From Nitrospirota bacterium (GTDB lineage Bacteria > Nitrospirota > Thermodesulfovibrionia > Thermodesulfovibrionales > JdFR-88): a stretch of 46,689 nucleotides of DNA. Under the pieces are notes generated by a model. The model searched no databases, was not told the origin of the DNA, and saw nothing but the letters and a program-made list of their open reading frames with translations. The stretch is taken from contig JAKAHV010000023.1 in NCBI GenBank assembly GCA_021825295.1, forward strand, positions 1-46,689, written 5' to 3'. Below are positions 8,982 through 17,492 of the stretch, piece after piece (the stretch's first letter is position 1; each line of letters opens with the position of its first letter). Made by a program: the position numbers and the translations under genes.

Positions 8982-9962
8982 ATGAGATACTACCTTGAAT
9001 TTGAAAGGCCCGTCCAGGAGCTTGAGGCCAGGATAGAGGATCTAAAGAGGCTCAGCAACGGCGGCAACCTGAAGATCAGCGCGGAGATAAAGAGGCTGGA
9101 GAAGAAGGCGAAGGAGCTTCATTCGGAGATATTCTCAAGCCTTTCCCCATGGCAGAAGACGCTCCTTGCCAGGCACCCGGAGCGCCCTTACACGATGGAT
9201 TACATAAACATGATAACGGCGGATTTTATCGAGCTGCACGGGGACCGGCGCTTCGCGGACGACCCTTCGCTGGTGGGGGGCTTCGCCAGGATCGGCCGTT
9301 TCCCGGTGCTCATCCTGGGGCATCAGAAGGGCAGGGGCGTAAAGGAACGCATAAGCCGCAATTTCGGCCAGCCCAACCCCGAAGGCTACAGGAAGGCCCT
9401 GAGGCTCATGAAGCTTGCCGAACGGTTCAGGAAACCGGTCATAACGTTCATAGACACCCCCGGGGCCTTTCCAGGCGTCGGGGCGGAGGAGAGGGGACAG
9501 GCCGAGGCCATCGCGACGAACCTGATGGAGATGTCGTCACTGAGGGTGCCGGTGATATCAGTGGTCATAGGGGAGGGGGGCAGCGGTGGCGCCCTTGCCA
9601 TCGGGGTCGCCGACAGGCTCTTCATGCTGGAGCACGCCGTCTATTCCGTCATATCCCCGGAGGGCTGCGCCGCTATATTGTGGAAGAAGGAAGGCGAGAT
9701 AGGCACGAAGGAATTCGCGCAGGCGGCCCAGGCCCTGAGACTCACGGCCGAGGACATGCTGGCCTGGAAGATAATAGACGGCGTTATACCGGAGCCCCTC
9801 GGAGGCGCCAACCGGGACCCCGAAACGGCCGCAAAAAACATCGAGGCCAGACTGCTGGCCGCCCTGGAGGAGCTGAGCGCAAAACCGGCCGGCAAGCTCG
9901 CGGAGGAGCGCTACAAGAGGCTCAAGAAGCTGGGGGGGTTCAACTCCCCGAAGCCGGCATAG
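8982..9962 (+). CDS. accA: Acetyl-CoA carboxylase carboxyltransferase, alpha subunit
   Basis: The 326-residue AccA pairs with AccD to carboxylate acetyl-CoA for fatty acid synthesis. Family hallmarks are visible: [24 protein letters not shown], the oxyanion region [12 protein letters not shown], and [13 protein letters not shown]. The N-terminal 60 residues are helical and charged, as usual. It starts two bases after the dnaE stop, with the preceding dnaE codons supplying a weak purine-rich site, so translation is probably coupled. accD is not in the window. The gene is followed by a long gene-free stretch. Confidence 0.96.
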   Translation: MRYYLEFERPVQELEARIEDLKRLSNGGNLKISAEIKRLEKKAKELHSEIFSSLSPWQKTLLARHPERPYTMDYINMITADFIELHGDRRFADDPSLVGGFARIGRFPVLILGHQKGRGVKERISRNFGQPNPEGYRKALRLMKLAERFRKPVITFIDTPGAFPGVGAEERGQAEAIATNLMEMSSLRVPVISVVIGEGGSGGALAIGVADRLFMLEHAVYSVISPEGCAAILWKKEGEIGTKEFAQAAQALRLTAEDMLAWKIIDGVIPEPLGGANRDPETAAKNIEARLLAALEELSAKPAGKLAEERYKRLKKLGGFNSPKPA

Positions 9963-10607
9963 GGCGCGATACAAGGCCGGCCGGGGACCTTGCATAAGTA
10001 TGGCTTAACGAACGGTTTTTTTGGAAAGAAACGATTTCCACTAACCAGGGCCTGGCAGAGATTCCCCTTCGGACCTTGAAAATCAGTCATTCTCTTTTGG
10101 GTTCAAGTTACGCCCTGATCCAGCCTTGAAAACGATTGCCGCCTTCTTCTTTTTTGTGTTTTTTTGTTCAAATCAAAAGTCACAACCTCCAGTTTTCAAA
10201 TGATTTTTTTAGCCGGGGCGTTCAACGTGTTCAAATGAACGCCCCGTTTTTGCAAGCCCCCGGGCAAGATCAAATGCATCCGGCGATCTCCTTGATCCCC
10301 CATTTCGCGGGATGATGCAGCGAATTTCGTTTTCAATGAACAACGTCCAGCCGGGCCTATCTTAATACGCGGGGCCATGAGACTCTCCAATAAATCGGTT
10401 TGCAGAACCAATTTAAAAAATTGGCCTTCAGCCGTGAATGTTAAGGTTTACACGCTTCCTCAAGCCCCCCAAAATTTCGATTTTTGAGTGGAACCTATCT
10501 CAAAATTGATTTTGAAGCGAAAGAGAGAGAAAATTTAACAAGAAAGTTTCTGCCTGCATGGGAGGTCCAAGGGTGATACGGGCCGCGGCTTGAAACAAAA
10601 AAACACT
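9963..10607. other. 645-bp gene-free stretch between accA and the SpoU methyltransferase
   Basis: No reading frame here has protein-like composition or a ribosome binding site; the 71-codon minus-strand frame at 10196-10411 looks random. Contents seen: a strong plus-strand terminator at 10215-10251, poly-T tracts at 10149-10166, and an 8-bp hairpin with TTTTGAG arms near 10485-10506. I find no signature of tmRNA, RNase P, SRP or 6S RNA. The terminator lies 250 bp from accA, so it may end an unrecognised small RNA. Confidence 0.6.
10215..10251 (+). terminator. Intrinsic terminator downstream of accA
   Basis: The perfect 10-bp stem GGGGCGTTCA (10215-10224) / TGAACGCCCC (10236-10245) with an 11-nt loop is followed by GTTTTT. 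On the minus strand the tail would be A-rich, so it works only on the plus strand. Confidence 0.85.
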
Positions 10608-11429
10608 TTATTTTTGACTCCTCTGTCTTGCCGCCTCGAAGAGGAAGACCGCCGCTGCGGCGCCCACGTTCAGGCTTTCGGCCCGCCCCCTGACCGGGAT
10701 TTTCAGGAGCATATCGGCCCTCGCCATGAATCCGGGCGTGAGGCCGTGCGCCTCGCTGCCAAACGCGATTGCTATCGGGGATTTTAGGTCGGCCGCATAA
10801 ATGGATTTGCCCCTGTGGGCGTCCGCGCCGGCCAGCGATATCCCCTTTTCCCGGCAGTAGCGCCAAAGCTCTTCGATTCCGGCCTCCATGACGGGCAGAT
10901 GAAAAAAACTGCCCGCGCTTGCACGCAGTGTCTTTGGAGAAAACACATTTACGGAGCCCGGGGTCACTATGCAGGCATCCGCCCCCGCGGCATCGGCCGC
11001 GCGGATAAGCGCCCCGAGGTTGCCGGGCTCCTTTATCCCGTCGCTTACAGCAATGAGGGCGGGCCCCGCCGGCGTGAAATCCCGGAGAGGCGCCTCTTTG
11101 CAGGAACACCAGGCAAGGATGCCCTGCGGGGTTGTGGTTTCGGCCAGCCTGTGGAAAAGGGCCTCCGGCACCTCAAAGAGACGGGCGGTTTTTCCGAGGG
11201 TATCCAAAAGCTTTTTGTCTTTCTCCCCCTTATGCCGGGCCGGAAAACCGGTGGAAAGTACGACCGCCTGGAACGCGGCCCCGCCTTCAAGCGCGGCCTC
11301 CACAAGATGCGGCCCCTCTATCAGGAAGGCCCCGCGCGCGGGTTCCCTTTTGATGCGCATGATCTCCTTTATGAGGGGGTTTTGCGGGCTCGTTATCACC
11401 GCCGGAGCGGTCCTGCTGAATTTCCCCAT
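10608..11429 (-). CDS. SpoU/TrmH-family RNA 2'-O-ribose methyltransferase
   Basis: The 273-residue protein has an N-terminal RNA-substrate-binding domain (about 33-106, of the L30e-like type found in RlmB/TsnR relatives) and a C-terminal SPOUT knot. The three SpoU motifs are EPGNLGALIRAADA (134-147), IAFGSEAHGL (221-230) and IPVRGRAESLNVGAAAAVF (244-262). It methylates the 2'-hydroxyl of a tRNA or rRNA nucleotide using S-adenosylmethionine; the exact target cannot be read from the sequence. A TATAAT box lies eight bases upstream of the ATG, with no Shine-Dalgarno, so this gene may also have little or no leader. It stands alone. Confidence 0.9.
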   Translation of the reverse strand: MGKFSRTAPAVITSPQNPLIKEIMRIKREPARGAFLIEGPHLVEAALEGGAAFQAVVLSTGFPARHKGEKDKKLLDTLGKTARLFEVPEALFHRLAETTTPQGILAWCSCKEAPLRDFTPAGPALIAVSDGIKEPGNLGALIRAADAAGADACIVTPGSVNVFSPKTLRASAGSFFHLPVMEAGIEELWRYCREKGISLAGADAHRGKSIYAADLKSPIAIAFGSEAHGLTPGFMARADMLLKIPVRGRAESLNVGAAAAVFLFEAARQRSQK

Positions 11430-11621
11430 TTCTGTGAATTATAACCCAAAAATATCCTATTAGCCTTGCAATTTTCAAAAAATAAGTGGCATTATTTACC
11501 CGGGTTGGAAGATTTAAACGAATAACAAGCTAACTTCCCGCGGCTGATGGGCCGGACTCACCCGCGGGGGCAAGCGGAAATCAAAAAAGAGGGGAAAGAG
11601 CAATCCGCGAAGGAGGAGGCA

Positions 11622-13133
11622 ATGAAGACGGGTACCGTCTTGAAGATGGCGCTGTCGGCACTTTTTCTGCTTTCAGGTGCGGGCATGCTTTTGGCGGTCC
11701 TCGGTCGCATGACTGCGGGACCGGGGATGATTCTTTTTCTGCTTAACGGCGCTGTGATCTTTTTTATCTGGGTCCATGCCCGAAGCAGGGTCCTGAACCC
11801 CCTGTCGCTTGCGACTGAAAAGTTGGCGCTGGCGGCGGGCGGGGACCTCAGCGTGAGCATCGGTTATGAGGGAAGCGGCGAGACCGGAGACCTGTGCCGC
11901 GCCGCGGACCGGATGCTTGAATACCTGGACCAGGCGATGACCAGGATAGTGATGCTGGCCAACAAGGTTGTGCAGGCCGCCGATACGCTCCGGGTCTCGG
12001 CCGGCAAGTCGGCCAGCGACGCAAGAAGCCAGTTCAGCCAGGCCGCGCAGATAGCCACCGCCGCCGAGGAGATGAGCCGGACCATAATGGACATAGCCAA
12101 AAACGCATCGGAAGCGCAGGAGACCTCGGCCAATGCCGCGGATGTCGCCGAGGCCGGACAGGAGATCGCGGGCAGCGCCGTCCAGACGGTCGACAGGGTC
12201 TACAACTCCACCCTTGCGCTTGCCGGGATAATAGAAAAACTGAACTCCAGGGCCGCGGAGATCGGGGGCATAGTCACCGTCATAAAGGACATAGCCGATC
12301 AGACCAATCTGCTTGCCCTCAATGCCGCCATCGAGGCCGCCAGGGCCGGAGAGCAGGGGAAGGGTTTTGCGGTGGTTGCCAACGAGGTCGGGAAACTGGC
12401 CGAAAGGACAATAAAGGCCACGGCGGAGATATCCGAAAAGATAAGCGCCGTGCAGGCGGATTCCGAGCAGACGTCAAAATCGATGTCAGGGGCCGCCCTC
12501 GAGGTTACCAACGCCAACAAATTCATGAAAAACCTGGTCGAGTCCTTCCTGTCGATACAGACTGTTGTGCAGAGGACGCGGGACGAAATCACTCAGATCG
12601 CCGCGGCCGTCGACGAACAGTCCACTGCGTCCGAGGAGGTTGTGAAGAATATCGAAAAAACGTCCGAAATAGCAAAAAATATGGAAGGGATGGCCGACGG
12701 CATCTCTCATGAGATCAATTCGCTCATTGGCGTGGCGGAGGAAGTAAGGAACACGACCGCCGGTTTCAAATCCAGAAACGGGAAGCTCACGATTCTGGAC
12801 CTGGCCCGGACGGACCACAGGGTCTTTTGCGGCAAGATAGCTTCCTGCCTGAAAGGAGACATAAAGCTTTCGCCCTCCGGGGTACCCGACCACCGCTCCT
12901 GCCGGTTCGGGAAGTGGTATTTCGGCGAGGGCAGGCAGATGTGCGGCGCTCTTCCTGGCTACAAGGCCATAGACGGGCCTCACCAGAGGATACACGACCT
13001 GGCAAAAGAGGCCGTGGCCGCATACAACGACGGCGACACGCGGAAGGCCGAAGACGCCTATAACCGGATGGAAGCCGTCTCCCATGAGATAGGCGGCCTG
13101 CTCGATGAGATAAAAAGCGGACTGAAAAACTGA
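11622..13133 (+). CDS. Methyl-accepting chemotaxis protein with C-terminal CZB zinc-binding domain
   Basis: Start at ATG 11622 is set by AGGAGGAGG four bases upstream, giving 503 residues. Two hydrophobic segments (about 6-28 and 33-51) are joined by a very short loop, so there is no periplasmic ligand domain. A HAMP-like linker (57-105) leads to a long coiled coil with the invariant hairpin tip [19 protein letters not shown] (about 225-243). Residues 395-500 form a CZB domain with the zinc-ligand pattern H (DHRVFCGK), C and two downstream histidines ([20 protein letters not shown]). CZB domains sense zinc and, in known cases, hypochlorous acid or redox state. It probably signals to CheA/CheW from the cytoplasmic face. 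No che genes are nearby. Confidence 0.9.
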   Translation: MKTGTVLKMALSALFLLSGAGMLLAVLGRMTAGPGMILFLLNGAVIFFIWVHARSRVLNPLSLATEKLALAAGGDLSVSIGYEGSGETGDLCRAADRMLEYLDQAMTRIVMLANKVVQAADTLRVSAGKSASDARSQFSQAAQIATAAEEMSRTIMDIAKNASEAQETSANAADVAEAGQEIAGSAVQTVDRVYNSTLALAGIIEKLNSRAAEIGGIVTVIKDIADQTNLLALNAAIEAARAGEQGKGFAVVANEVGKLAERTIKATAEISEKISAVQADSEQTSKSMSGAALEVTNANKFMKNLVESFLSIQTVVQRTRDEITQIAAAVDEQSTASEEVVKNIEKTSEIAKNMEGMADGISHEINSLIGVAEEVRNTTAGFKSRNGKLTILDLARTDHRVFCGKIASCLKGDIKLSPSGVPDHRSCRFGKWYFGEGRQMCGALPGYKAIDGPHQRIHDLAKEAVAAYNDGDTRKAEDAYNRMEAVSHEIGGLLDEIKSGLKN

Positions 13134-13156
13134 ACGCGCAGCAACAGTTAGGGACC

Positions 13157-13194
13157 GGCGCCTTCCGCTTTGGACGGAAGGCGCCCCGCATTTT
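13157..13194 (+). terminator. Intrinsic terminator after the chemoreceptor gene
   Basis: The 11-bp perfect stem GGCGCCTTCCG (13157-13167) / CGGAAGGCGCC (13175-13185) has a 7-nt loop and is followed by CCGCATTTT. The U-tract is short but the stem is strong. Confidence 0.7.
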
Positions 13195-13258
13195 CGGCCA
13201 TTGCCACCTCTCCTTTCTCCCTATATAATTTTTTTTAGAAGAAAGGAGGTCCATTCCT

Positions 13259-13720
13259 ATGGCGAAAATAACAAGACAGATCGGGATAAGGGCCCCTGCG
13301 GAGAGGGTCTTCAGCATTGTTACAAACCCTGAAAACTGGCCGCGCTTCGTATCCGGCCTGATAGAAGTGCGCGATATGAGCCCCGGCATGCCGGCCGCGG
13401 GCGGCACCTTCACCTGGGAATATAACTTCATGGGCAGAAGGATCACCGGCAGGGGCGAGGTGACGGAATACGAAAAAAACAGAAAATGCGCCCTCGCGCT
13501 CACCGGCGATTTTTCGATGAAAGAGACCTATGAGTTTATTGAAAGACCAGAAGGCACGGAACTGAACGTGGAGCTGGACTACGAACCGCCGGCGGAGAAG
13601 AAATGGCAGGAGATATCCGGGACTGGCGGGGAAGTCCTCGACAGGGTCAACGACCTTGAGGCCGGCATGATCCTGGAGAAGATCAGGATACTGTCGGAGG
13701 AGAAGGCGCTGAAGGCCTGA
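13259..13720 (+). CDS. SRPBCC (START/polyketide-cyclase-like) family protein
   Basis: The 153-residue protein is a single helix-grip fold: an N-terminal strand KITRQIGIRAPAERVFSIV, the typical NPENWPRF turn, a beta sheet (TFTWEYNFMGRRI, GRGEVTEYE), and a long C-terminal helix. SRPBCC domains bind hydrophobic ligands or act as cyclases or Coq10-like carriers; the ligand is unknown. AAGGAGGT lies 8-9 bases before the ATG. It has its own spacer after the terminator at 13157 and converges tail-to-tail with nadA, the two stop codons being adjacent. Confidence 0.78.
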   Translation: MAKITRQIGIRAPAERVFSIVTNPENWPRFVSGLIEVRDMSPGMPAAGGTFTWEYNFMGRRITGRGEVTEYEKNRKCALALTGDFSMKETYEFIERPEGTELNVELDYEPPAEKKWQEISGTGGEVLDRVNDLEAGMILEKIRILSEEKALKA

Positions 13721-14698
13721 TCATAGGGCGAGCATCCTGTCCAGGGCCTCCTTGGCCCTGAGCCTGATGCCTTCAGGCACCCGCACGACTGTCTTCAGCT
13801 CCTTGAGGGCCGTGTAAACGCTGCCCAGGGTGGTCTTTTTCATGTTCGGGCAGACCATGTCCTTCCTGAGGGGGTGGAAGACCTTTCCCGGGTTTTCCTT
13901 CCTGAGCCTGTGCATGAGCCCCACCTCGGTGCCGACGATGAACTCCTTCGCCGGCGAGCTTTTGGCGAATTTGAGCATGCCCGAGGTGCTTGTCACATGG
14001 TCCGCGATTTCAAGGACCTCCATGCGGCACTCGGGATGGGCCATCACGAGCGCGCCCGGATGCGCCTTTTTGGCCTTGATGACGTCTTCCTTTTTTACCC
14101 TGTCATGCACGTGGCAGAAGCCGTCCCAGGCGATGATCTTCTTTTTGGTGTTTTTCTGCGCCCACATTGCCAGGTTCCTGTCCGGCACGCATATGACTTC
14201 ATCGCCGGGCAGCGACTCCACCACTTTGACCACGTTTGCGGAGGTGCAGCATATGTCGCTTGCCGCCTTCACATCGGCCGTGGTGTTTACGTAGCTCACC
14301 ACCGGGACCCCCGGGTACCGGGCCTTCATATCGTTAAGGGTGAATTCGACCGGGAAGAGCAGGACCGGCTGCGTGTCGTAGCCGGGGAAGAAATCCTTCA
14401 CCTTCCTGGGCGTGCTCACCTGTATCATGTCCGCCATGGGGCAGCAGGCCCCGGCTTCCGGAAGGACGACGGTCTTTGCGGGGCTCAGGATGGCCGCGCT
14501 TTCGGCCATGAAGTTAACGCCGCAAAACACGATGATGTCGCAGTCGATAGCGGAGGCGGTCCTGGAGAGCTCAAGTGAATCGCCGGTGAAGTCGGCCAGG
14601 TCCTGGACCTCGTCCCGCTGGTAGTTGTGGGCCAGTATGACGGCCCGTTTTTGTCTCTTCAGTTCCAGGATTTCCTGGGTCAAGTCCAGATCATGCAT
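13721..14698 (-). CDS. nadA: Quinolinate synthase A ([4Fe-4S] enzyme of NAD biosynthesis)
   Basis: The 325-residue enzyme condenses iminoaspartate with dihydroxyacetone phosphate to give quinolinate. Expected features are present: LAHNYQRDEVQDLADFTGDS near the start, three cluster cysteines in EAGACCPMAD (Cys85/86), WDGFCHVH (Cys195) and VCPNMKKTTL (Cys283), SYVNTTADVKA, and HPECR. It belongs to the medium-length NadA type. nadB and nadC are not nearby. The 43 bp to the upstream transglycosylase gene include an AT-rich region, so it may have its own promoter. Confidence 0.96.
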   Translation of the reverse strand: MHDLDLTQEILELKRQKRAVILAHNYQRDEVQDLADFTGDSLELSRTASAIDCDIIVFCGVNFMAESAAILSPAKTVVLPEAGACCPMADMIQVSTPRKVKDFFPGYDTQPVLLFPVEFTLNDMKARYPGVPVVSYVNTTADVKAASDICCTSANVVKVVESLPGDEVICVPDRNLAMWAQKNTKKKIIAWDGFCHVHDRVKKEDVIKAKKAHPGALVMAHPECRMEVLEIADHVTSTSGMLKFAKSSPAKEFIVGTEVGLMHRLRKENPGKVFHPLRKDMVCPNMKKTTLGSVYTALKELKTVVRVPEGIRLRAKEALDRMLAL

Positions 14699-14741
14699 GA
14701 TTTTGGTTCACTCTTTAGTTTATCTTATTTTGTTTTTAAAA

Positions 14742-15485
14742 TTAAAATCCAGGCGGAGTATTGGTATATAGAACTGTGCCGTCCCGGAGGGCTACTTTAT
14801 ATATGACCGTCGGTTTCCTTATCCTCGGCCGGCGGGAAGCGGAGACGGACCTGCCCGCGGGACTTTCTCCGGGCCGGAAATCGCCGCCGTCCAGGCTGCA
14901 CATGGCCCCTCCCCGGTACGAGCTCAAGACCTTCCTTATGTAATTTTCGGTCTCCCGGTAAGGGGGGATTACGCCATATTTCTCGATGTACTTCGGCCCT
15001 GCGTTGTATGCGGCAAGGGCAAGGGTCAAATTGCCCCCGAAGCGCTGCAGCAGACTGCTTAGATACCTCACGCCCCCCTCGATGTTCTCCGCCGGATCAA
15101 ACGGGTTGTAAACGCCGAGCGAGACGGCCGTCGCCGGCATCAGCTGCATAAGCCCCATCGCCCCTTTGTCGGAGACCGCCGTGCAGTTGAAACCGGACTC
15201 GGCGCGTATGACGGCCTTTACCAGAGAGGGATCTATCCGGTATTTCATCGACTTTCGCTTTATCAGGTCCTCTATCCGCGTGGAGGAAGCGCCTGCGGCC
15301 GCCTGCCTGCCGGCGAAGGTACCGGCGTGCTCCCCTCCCCGCCGGTCATTGGCCACCTTCAGCGCGCCGGCCACCGGGGTGTCTGAAAAGTGGATGGTGC
15401 CGTCCTGATCGGTGTATTTGTAGATCGCAGCCCTGGCGGGATGGACCATGGCAAAAAAGGCCGCTATCAAAGCCAGTGCAAACAT
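14742..15485 (-). CDS. Lytic transglycosylase with flanking DUF4124-like segments
   Basis: The 247-residue precursor has a signal peptide (residues 1-19, cleavage after ARA), a DUF4124-like module (IYKYTDQDGTIHFSDTP, 21-37), and an SLT domain (about 75-190) with catalytic Glu96 in RAESGFN, GLMQLMPATA and LALAAYNAGP. The C-terminus (228-247) repeats the first module as IYKVALRDGTVLYTNTPPG. Lytic transglycosylases cleave peptidoglycan with 1,6-anhydro ring formation. The SLT part is full-length. No Shine-Dalgarno is present; a promoter whose -10 ends six bases before the ATG implies a leaderless message. nadA follows 43 bp downstream. Confidence 0.9.
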   Translation of the reverse strand: MFALALIAAFFAMVHPARAAIYKYTDQDGTIHFSDTPVAGALKVANDRRGGEHAGTFAGRQAAAGASSTRIEDLIKRKSMKYRIDPSLVKAVIRAESGFNCTAVSDKGAMGLMQLMPATAVSLGVYNPFDPAENIEGGVRYLSSLLQRFGGNLTLALAAYNAGPKYIEKYGVIPPYRETENYIRKVLSSYRGGAMCSLDGGDFRPGESPAGRSVSASRRPRIRKPTVIYKVALRDGTVLYTNTPPGF

Positions 15486-15491
15486 CCATAA

Positions 15492-15521
15492 TATTTAACA
15501 GTATAAGGTCCGCATAGTCAA
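15492..15521 (-). promoter_or_regulatory. Promoter of the transglycosylase gene, predicted leaderless
   Basis: On the minus strand TTGACT (15521-15516), an 18-bp spacer and TAAATA (15497-15492) put the transcription start at about 15485, the A of the ATG. No ribosome binding site is present. Confidence 0.55.
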
Positions 15522-15523
15522 AT

Positions 15524-15559
15524 AAAAAGGGCGTGCCTCCCCTCCGAAAGGCGCGCCCC
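15524..15559 (-). terminator. Intrinsic terminator of the cold shock gene
   Basis: Read on the minus strand, a GGGCGCGCCTT / GAGGCACGCCC stem (10 of 11 pairs) is followed by a T-run (15528-15524). It lies about 40 bp after the csp stop, just before the transglycosylase promoter. Confidence 0.7.
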
Positions 15560-15597
15560 TTGGCATTTTTTGTTTGTTTTTTATGCCAGAGTTGTTT

Positions 15598-15804
15598 TTA
15601 CTGCTGTTTCTGGACGTTTGCAGCCTTTGGGCCGCGTTCTCCATCGACGATTTCGAAGTTCACCTTGTCGCCTTCATTCAGGGTCTTGAAACCGTCGGCC
15701 ATTATCGCGGAATAATGTACAAAGATATCAGGCCCGTTTTCCTGCTGGATGAATCCATACCCCTTCGTCTCGTTGAACCACTTCACTTTTCCCTCGTACG
15801 ACAT
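15598..15804 (-). CDS. Cold shock domain protein
   Basis: Start at ATG 15804, preceded by AAGGAGGA, gives 68 residues, the normal CspA size; the in-frame ATG at 15852 would add an unrelated tail. RNP1 (KGYGFI, residues 14-19) and RNP2 (DIFVHYSAI, 26-34) are intact. The protein is a single OB-fold that binds single-stranded RNA and DNA as an RNA chaperone. It is monocistronic with a terminator right after it. The leader of about 100 bases between the upstream AT-rich region and the start could carry temperature-responsive structure, but I do not see a conserved cold-box. Confidence 0.92.
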   Translation of the reverse strand: MSYEGKVKWFNETKGYGFIQQENGPDIFVHYSAIMADGFKTLNEGDKVNFEIVDGERGPKAANVQKQQ

Positions 15805-16095
15805 GCTTCTGATCCTCCTTCTTCCCTCCCAGGGAAATAAAGTGATACTCAATAAAACCTGCTAGACAGGCTATACCCTTTATAGCACGCGTTAAACGCG
15901 TTGTCAATAATATTTTTGCTCGCCGGAGTCTCCGCGGCATTCTTATGCCCTTGGCTAAAAATCCCTTATTAATGCTAAACTTATCTGGTTTCCTTTTATG
16001 GATTGCGGGGCATCCCGGGGGGTGGGAGAATTTGCGCGGTAACCCGGCGAGTGGAAAAAAGGAGAAATTCTTCAAAAAGGACGATGGAGGAGACT

Positions 16096-16854
16096 ATGAA
16101 GGGCAGAAATGGTAATATCGCCGGCTGCCGGATGGTTGCCGCCCTTTTTACGGTCCTGGCGCTGATTTTTTGGGCCATCCCATCGATAGCGGGGGCGATG
16201 GCGGGGCAGATGCAGGACCTCATCGGCAGGCTGAATGCCAAATATGCCGACTTTGACAAAAAGATGAATAATGTGATCATAAAGACGGTAGAACATTCCG
16301 GCGCGTCCGAAACGAAAATGAAAATTTACAGGAAAAACGACAAGTTGCGGGTGGAATCCTTGCCGGAGCTTCCCGGGGTCCGGCTGAAAAACCCTGATGC
16401 CCTGGGGACGGTCATAATATGGGACGGCTCCAGCGCATGGATGATTACCGCCACCGGACAGAAGAAGATCCCCGGCGTAACGAAGGACACCTTCCAGGCG
16501 GAGAACAACTGGTGGAAGGAGATCGCCAGGGGGGCAAAAATCTCCGGAGAGGAAACGGTGGGGGGCAGGCAGTGCTACGTAATAGGAATTGCCCGCCCGA
16601 AGGCGCGCTTCGACCGTATCTGGATCGACAAAAATGACCTCGTGATGGTCAAGGCCGCCACCAAAAGCCCGGGGGGCAAACGGCTTGAATGGCTTTTCTC
16701 GGATTTTAAAAATATCGGGGGATGGGACGTGCCCTTCAAGACGGAAACACTCATGTCGGGAAAGGTCGTCTCGACCTCGGACATAGAATCCTTTGAGTTC
16801 GGCAGGGAGCTTCCCGACGGGCTCTTTGTCCCTCCCGGGAATTCGGGGCAATAA
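16096..16854 (+). CDS. LolA-like periplasmic outer-membrane lipoprotein-sorting protein
   Basis: I choose ATG 16096, directly behind GGAGGAG (16086-16092), over upstream starts; this gives 252 residues. Residues 1-35 are a signal peptide (positively charged start, then the hydrophobic run VAALFTVLALIFWAIPSIAG). The mature part has the long antiparallel sheet of LolA/LolB-type proteins: MKIYRKNDKLRVES, TVIIWDGSSAWMI, YVIGIARPKARFDRIWIDK, and VVSTSDIESFEF. Proteins of this group carry lipoproteins or other hydrophobic molecules across the periplasm. It is more divergent than classical LolA, so the cargo is unknown. It precedes rimP by about 150 bp but is probably a separate unit. Confidence 0.7.
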   Translation: MKGRNGNIAGCRMVAALFTVLALIFWAIPSIAGAMAGQMQDLIGRLNAKYADFDKKMNNVIIKTVEHSGASETKMKIYRKNDKLRVESLPELPGVRLKNPDALGTVIIWDGSSAWMITATGQKKIPGVTKDTFQAENNWWKEIARGAKISGEETVGGRQCYVIGIARPKARFDRIWIDKNDLVMVKAATKSPGGKRLEWLFSDFKNIGGWDVPFKTETLMSGKVVSTSDIESFEFGRELPDGLFVPPGNSGQ

Positions 16855-16950
16855 TGGAGATGGAAAAGGCAGGATTGCTGATATCATTTGAATTATCGCC
16901 AGTTAGCTGGTAAAATAAGGTAAGAAAATGCGCGGTGTTGTTTACTGGAG

Positions 16951-16976
16951 AGAGTGGGCGACCACTCTTTTGTTTT
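16951..16976 (+). promoter_or_regulatory. Hairpin with T-tract in the rimP leader (possible attenuator)
   Basis: AGAGTGG (16951-16957), GCGA loop and CCACTCT (16962-16968) are followed by TTTGTTTTA, 26 bases before the rimP start. It looks like a small intrinsic terminator inside the leader of the rimP-nusA operon, where attenuation-type leaders are common. Whether it terminates is untested. Confidence 0.5.
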
Positions 16977-17001
16977 ATATGGGCAGGCCGGTCTTTTTGA
17001 T

Positions 17002-17457
17002 ATGAGCAGGGTAGAGGCAAGGATAAGGCAACTGGCCCGGGAGGCCGCCCAGGCATTGGGCTATACAGTGGAGGATGTGCAGCTGCTGGGAAGCGGGCAG
17101 AAGCTTGTCCTGAGGATAAGCATCGACAAGGAAGGGGGAGTGACCATCGGGGACTGCGAGCTTATGAGCAGGCAATTGGGCGCGCTTTTGGATGTGGAGG
17201 ACCTCATCCCCGGCCGTTATTATCTCGAGGTCTCCTCTCCGGGGCTCGACAGGCCGCTTAAAAGCCCGGCCGATTTCGTAAAGCACAAGGGGAAGCTCAT
17301 AAGGGTTTCCACCAAAACGCCCCTGGATGGACAGAATTTTCTGATAGGCAGGCTTGAAGAGGCGAAGGAGGAAGCTTTTGTCATAAGGGTGGGGGAAAAG
17401 GACCTGGAGATCCCGTACAAGGCCGTGACGAAGGCGCGGCTTGAAATAGAGATTTAG
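17002..17457 (+). CDS. rimP: Ribosome maturation factor RimP
   Basis: Start at ATG 17002 gives 151 residues, the normal RimP length; the longer frame from 16954 would run through the leader hairpin. Signature segments are VRISI-type LVLRISIDKEGGVTIGDCE, then LEVSSPGLDRPL and the C-terminal Sm-like barrel with KTPLDGQNFLIGRL and IPYKAVTKARL. RimP is needed for 30S subunit maturation. nusA follows 35 bases downstream, the classical rimP-nusA pairing, so they are one operon. The upstream hairpin may attenuate it. Confidence 0.94.
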   Translation: MSRVEARIRQLAREAAQALGYTVEDVQLLGSGQKLVLRISIDKEGGVTIGDCELMSRQLGALLDVEDLIPGRYYLEVSSPGLDRPLKSPADFVKHKGKLIRVSTKTPLDGQNFLIGRLEEAKEEAFVIRVGEKDLEIPYKAVTKARLEIEI

Positions 17458-17492
17458 TTTTTTTGTTGTTTTCTTTCACAGGGGGAGATGAT

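Noticed and set aside
10196-10411. 71-codon minus-strand frame in the accA-downstream gap
   Set aside because: It has no ribosome binding site, spans a strong terminator stem and has random-looking composition.
16003-16095. Upstream start of the LolA-like protein at 16003
   Set aside because: It would place 31 basic residues ahead of a normal signal peptide; GGAGGAG directly before 16096 marks the real start.
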